64,000 nt of DNA from Coralliovum pocilloporae (lineage in GTDB: Bacteria > Pseudomonadota > Alphaproteobacteria > Rhizobiales > Cohaesibacteraceae), in contig NZ_CP132542.1 in assembly GCF_030845175.1 (NCBI RefSeq), positions 1,647,501-1,711,500 of the forward strand, in the 5' to 3' direction. The stretch's first letter is position 1; each line of letters opens with the position of its first letter. Made by a program: the position numbers and the translations under genes. Below, one piece after another: positions 61,233 to 64,000 of this stretch. The notes under the pieces were generated by a model, which ran no database searches, was not told where the DNA came from, and was given only the letters and a program-made list of their open reading frames with translations.

Positions 61233-62290
61233 CAAAATATGCTGTTTTCGGGCTTTTTGTGCTCGTTTTCGCTGCCGGTTCAGGTGATGTTCTGGCAAAT
61301 ACACCATTCGGTGTTGCAGTTCCCGAAAGGACCGCAGGTGCCGGTTCCGATGGATGGTGGGGATCATGGCTGGCAACCATTGCTGCCTGGCAGAGTGCGT
61401 TCTATCAGGATCTGATTGCTGCCCTGAAAGCATTTCGGGAGCGGCCTGATGCGGCTTTCCTCCTGATAGGCCTCAGCTTTGCCTATGGTGTCTTTCATGC
61501 GGCCGGACCGGGTCACGGCAAAGTGGTCATCAGCACCTATATGCTGGCCAGCGGCGAGACTCTGAAGCGGGGTATTCTGATCTCCTGCGCAGCATCTGCG
61601 GCACAGGCCATCACAGCCATTGTGTTTATCGGCATTGCTGCGGTTCTGCTCAATCTCACATCGATTGCCATTACGGAAACCACACAGGTGCTGGAGCTGG
61701 GAAGTTATGCACTGATCATTCTTCTGGGGCTTTGGCTCCTGAAACAGCGCGGCACAGTGTTGCTGAACCGGTGGCGCAAGCCAGCGCACAGTCATCACCA
61801 CGGGCACCATGATCATGAGGACCATCACCACGAGCACCACCATCATGATCACGGTCATGACCATGATGATCACCACCACCATCATCATGCCCATGACGGA
61901 CATTGCTCAAGCTGTGGTCATGCCCATGTGGCTGCTCCGGATCAGCTGACGGGCCCGCTGACCCTGAAGGCCGCCCTGTCGGCTATTCTTGCGGTCGGGC
62001 TCAGACCATGTTCGGGAGCCCTGATTGTTCTGGTCTTTGCGCTGCGGATTGATCTGTTCTGGATTGGTGCGCTTGCCACATTCGCCATGGCGGCAGGGAC
62101 CGCGCTGACCGTTTCCGCGCTGTCAGCCTTTGCGGTTTTCATGCGCGACAGGGCTCTGCGCCTTGCTGGCGGAACGCCGGGGCGTATGGCCATTGCCGCT
62201 GATGTGGTGGGCGTATCCGGCGCGTTGCTGATTACGGCTCTGGGCGTGGTGCTGTTTCTGGCAGCCTATCAGTCCGGCATCACGTTCTGA
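61223..62290 (+). CDS. NicO-family nickel/cobalt transporter
   Basis: Membrane transporter of 355 aa with about six hydrophobic segments. A conserved His-x-x-x-x-x-H pattern lies in 'GVFHAAGPGHGKVVISTYML' (about 90-109). A long His/Asp-rich cytoplasmic loop at about 190-235 ('HSHHHGHHDHEDHHHEHH' and more) ends with a 'CSSCGH' pair. 'GLRPCSGALIVLVFALRID' is the second family motif. RcnA relatives export Ni/Co, while other NicO members import. It converges with the cobalt-type nitrile hydratase operon and overlaps its last gene by 22 bp, which suggests, but does not prove, cobalt supply. Confidence 0.92.
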   Translation: MRLTKYAVFGLFVLVFAAGSGDVLANTPFGVAVPERTAGAGSDGWWGSWLATIAAWQSAFYQDLIAALKAFRERPDAAFLLIGLSFAYGVFHAAGPGHGKVVISTYMLASGETLKRGILISCAASAAQAITAIVFIGIAAVLLNLTSIAITETTQVLELGSYALIILLGLWLLKQRGTVLLNRWRKPAHSHHHGHHDHEDHHHEHHHHDHGHDHDDHHHHHHAHDGHCSSCGHAHVAAPDQLTGPLTLKAALSAILAVGLRPCSGALIVLVFALRIDLFWIGALATFAMAAGTALTVSALSAFAVFMRDRALRLAGGTPGRMAIAADVVGVSGALLITALGVVLFLAAYQSGITF

Positions 62291-62664
62291 CGCCAGTCAT
62301 CAGGCAGGATGATCGGTTTGCCGTGCGGTGTTGACCGCGCGGCGTCCTGCCATGCATGACGCAGGCCGGAAAGCTGGTCCGGCGATGCAAGTCCCTTGGC
62401 AAAAACGATCCGTTCAAGCGCCGTCAGCCAATGCTGATAATAGGTGTCGCCTGTATCCGGATCCCCGTTCTGCCGGGCATCTTCCAGGGTTGCCCCTAGC
62501 ATGCTGGCCCACTCCGTCCAGTCAAACAGCCCTGCCTTATGGAGCGACAGGGTCAAGGCAAAGGCCTGGGCATGCCAGGGCTCGGCAAAGACCGGGCCGT
62601 TGGTATCGCGCGGGATGGATGGCAGGTCATCCAGCAGCCGGTCTGTCTCACTCAACTGGCTCAA
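62269..62664 (-). CDS. Nitrile hydratase accessory (activator) protein
   Basis: Small protein of 131 aa of the nitrile hydratase activator family, which shares the fold of the beta subunit N-terminus and moves cobalt into the alpha subunit (P14K/NhlE-like self-subunit swapping). 'RDTNGPVFAEPWHAQAFALT' and 'LHKAGLFDWTEWASMLGATL' are the conserved blocks. The start is TTG 62664 with GGGAGG (62671-62676) 6 nt upstream; it overlaps the beta gene by 17 bp. A longer TTG start at 62685 lacks such a site. Confidence 0.87.
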   Translation of the reverse strand: MSQLSETDRLLDDLPSIPRDTNGPVFAEPWHAQAFALTLSLHKAGLFDWTEWASMLGATLEDARQNGDPDTGDTYYQHWLTALERIVFAKGLASPDQLSGLRHAWQDAARSTPHGKPIILPDDWRQNVMPD

Positions 62665-63310
62665 GATAGGCCTCCCAAAGGTCAAGCTGTATGGTCAGTC
62701 CGGGTTCTGCATCGCGACCCCACAGGTCTTCTCCGCTGAATGAAACATTATAGAGCCATTGCGGTTTCTCGCCGCCGCCATGGGCATTGGTGTCTGGGAA
62801 AACATGAAAGCCATTTATGGCGCTGATGATGCCAGGGCGGCCTTTGGCATAGCGGGGCAGGCGGGTATGCCCTGTTGGATGATCATTGATCGTGCGAATG
62901 CGGTCACCGGGCTTGAACAGAGGCGCAGAGGTTTGTGGCCTGTCCACCGGCCCGCCCTTCGACAGGGTTTCTTCCACCGCATCTTTCTGCAAGACGCGCT
63001 TGACTGTCCGGCCATCCCTCAGACTCTCTCCCGCATCAAGCTCATCCCGGCTGACCAGGTCTACATCAGTCAGCAGCTTTTCAAGCGCCAGTGTCCAGAT
63101 CCGGTAATAGGAGCTGGATAGATAAGTGGTCGGAGGCAGGTTTTCCCGCGCATGACGGGATTGATCAAGGGTCCAGGAACCGGTTGCCCCTACAGCAAGT
63201 GTGACGGCAAAGGCCCGTCGTTCCCATTCCGAATGAAACAGAGGCTCATCCGCTTCCGGATTGATGGGGCCGTGCCCCATCTGGCCGCCAAGGTCATGAG
63301 GTCCGTTCAT
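62648..63310 (-). CDS. nthB: Nitrile hydratase subunit beta
   Basis: Beta subunit of 220 aa. The N-terminus '[20 protein letters not shown]' is the family hallmark, and the C-terminal SH3-like barrel has '[20 protein letters not shown]' and '[21 protein letters not shown]'. It pairs with alpha to hydrate nitriles to amides. Its ATG overlaps the alpha stop by 4 bp (ATGA), and its end overlaps the activator start. Confidence 0.95.
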   Translation of the reverse strand: MNGPHDLGGQMGHGPINPEADEPLFHSEWERRAFAVTLAVGATGSWTLDQSRHARENLPPTTYLSSSYYRIWTLALEKLLTDVDLVSRDELDAGESLRDGRTVKRVLQKDAVEETLSKGGPVDRPQTSAPLFKPGDRIRTINDHPTGHTRLPRYAKGRPGIISAINGFHVFPDTNAHGGGEKPQWLYNVSFSGEDLWGRDAEPGLTIQLDLWEAYLEPVE

Positions 63311-63924
63311 GAGGAGGTCTCCCCGGGCGTTTGTGCCAGCGCGGTTCCGATCATACTGTCCCGGGTGACAAGCGCAGCAAGTGCCTCTTCAGACCAGCCA
63401 TCCGTGTTATCAGGTCGCTGGGGGATCACCAGATAGCGCACTTCTGCGGTTGAATCCCAGACCTTGATTGATGTGCTGTCCGGGAGGACCGTACCGAACT
63501 CGGCCAGCACGCCACGAGGATCCATCACCACGCGGGAGCGATAGGGGGCTGATTTGTACCAGACCGGTGGCAGCCCCAGAACAGGCCACGGATAACAGGA
63601 GCATAAGGTGCAGACGACCACATTGTGGAGACTGTCGGTGTTTTCCACCGCGACCATGTGCTCGCCTTGCCGGCCGATATAGCCAAGTGATGCAATGGCT
63701 GCGGTTGCATCATCCAGAAGCCATGTTCTGAAATCGGGGTCTGTCCAGGCCTTTGCGACCACATGCGCGCCATTCTGCGGTCCGACCCTGTTTTCATAGA
63801 TGTCGATCAGCTCATCCAGTGTTGCAGGATCAATGTAATTCTTCTCCGTGAGAATCGTCTCCAGAGCCTTCACTCTCAGGGTCATTTCCGAGAGTTCCGA
63901 GCCGTGTTCGTCATGATCGTGCAT
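63307..63924 (-). CDS. nthA: Nitrile hydratase subunit alpha, cobalt type
   Basis: Alpha subunit of 205 aa that holds the catalytic metal. The metal-claw motif reads '[17 protein letters not shown]': Thr between the first Cys pair marks the cobalt type (iron enzymes have Ser). The two later Cys of CSC are the ones normally oxidised. ATG 63924 ([13 protein letters not shown]) has AAGG about 7 nt upstream; the longer frame lacks support. The alpha-beta-activator order is typical of the non-corrinoid cobalt enzymes. Upstream promoter lies at the window edge. Confidence 0.95.
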   Translation of the reverse strand: MHDHDEHGSELSEMTLRVKALETILTEKNYIDPATLDELIDIYENRVGPQNGAHVVAKAWTDPDFRTWLLDDATAAIASLGYIGRQGEHMVAVENTDSLHNVVVCTLCSCYPWPVLGLPPVWYKSAPYRSRVVMDPRGVLAEFGTVLPDSTSIKVWDSTAEVRYLVIPQRPDNTDGWSEEALAALVTRDSMIGTALAQTPGETSS

Positions 63925-64000
63925 GTGTGGACCTTCTGAGTTTATGTGTCTCGACCCTGTTTCCAGTTTGGCAAAATGCGGCCTCTGGCGCAATTGTTAC

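Noticed and set aside
61790-61930. Low-complexity CAT/CAC-rich stretch as a DNA repeat
   Set aside because: It encodes the His-rich loop of the NicO transporter and is explained by coding.
1-64000. CRISPR arrays, tRNA or rRNA genes, prophage or integrase genes
   Set aside because: None seen: no regularly spaced repeats, no cloverleaf-like segments in the gene gaps and no phage or integrase proteins. A tRNA/rRNA covariance-model search (e.g. tRNAscan-SE) with a hit would overturn this.

Overview
The window reads as a chromosomal segment of an alphaproteobacterium, most likely of the Hyphomicrobiales (Rhizobiales). Three things in the sequence point there. A perfect alphaproteobacterial SOS box (GAAC-N7-GAAC) precedes an imuA-imuB-dnaE2 mutasome. 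A two-palindrome intergenic element at 5436-5537 resembles the rhizobial RIME family. The many amino-acid, dicarboxylate and molybdate uptake systems are typical of that order. No rRNA, tRNA, CRISPR array, phage or intact insertion sequence was seen. Coding density is high and operons are tightly packed, with ATGA, TGATG and ATGNCTGA overlaps.

Layout. 1-4.1 kb: the 3' end of an amidase gene, a Tat-exported family-5 solute-binding protein closed by a strong terminator, a threonine dehydratase-like PLP enzyme, and a convergent kynurenine formamidase-like hydrolase. 4.3-8.9 kb: a complete branched-chain-amino-acid type ABC importer (binding protein, two permeases, two ATPases) with the RIME-like element between the binding protein and the permeases. 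9.1-13.4 kb: four genes of regulation and CoA metabolism (GlxA/AraC, TetR, LysR, class III CoA-transferase) and a VOC protein. 13.6-16.7 kb: a LuxR-type regulator with a degenerate receiver, a chemoreceptor and a cupin that recalls DMSP lyases.

16.9-25.9 kb is a serine-cycle block: serine-glyoxylate aminotransferase, malyl-CoA lyase, malate-CoA ligase (two subunits), glycerate 2-kinase and PEP carboxylase. Together these carry much of the C1/glyoxylate assimilation route. Small perfect hairpins sit in several of its gene gaps. 25.9-28.4 kb: a GntR regulator, an AT-rich hotdog thioesterase and an iron-type alcohol dehydrogenase. 28.5-34.2 kb: the SOS-controlled mutasome. 34.4-35.9 kb: a type III polyketide synthase paired with an isoprenylcysteine-methyltransferase-like protein. 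36-39.5 kb: a DUF533/TerB-like protein and modABC.

39.6-46.2 kb: a DctB/DctD-type two-component system followed by a TRAP transporter (dctPQM), with a near-consensus sigma-54 promoter in front of dctP. 46.2-49.4 kb: a MarR regulator, a creatininase-family protein, and an adenylate cyclase that joins a histidine-rich membrane anchor to a [2Fe-2S] ferredoxin domain. 49.5-55.6 kb: a copper P-type ATPase behind a CueR-type 19-bp-spacer promoter, a His-rich COG0523 GTPase coupled to a WD40 protein, a CpdA-like phosphoesterase and a HAD phosphatase. 55.6-60.3 kb: ornithine/lysine decarboxylase, AMI1-like amidase, LysR regulator and Leu/Phe/Val-type dehydrogenase. 60.6-64 kb: a DUF1007 plus NicO nickel/cobalt transporter pair convergent with a cobalt-type nitrile hydratase operon.

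The most interesting items are the ferredoxin-linked membrane cyclase with a possible cAMP phosphodiesterase close by, the type III PKS/methyltransferase pair, the DMSP-lyase-like cupin beside a serine-cycle operon, the receiver without its phospho-acceptor Asp, and an exact 32-bp direct repeat 22.8 kb apart (34247 and 57075). I did not find a system that I can claim is wholly new.
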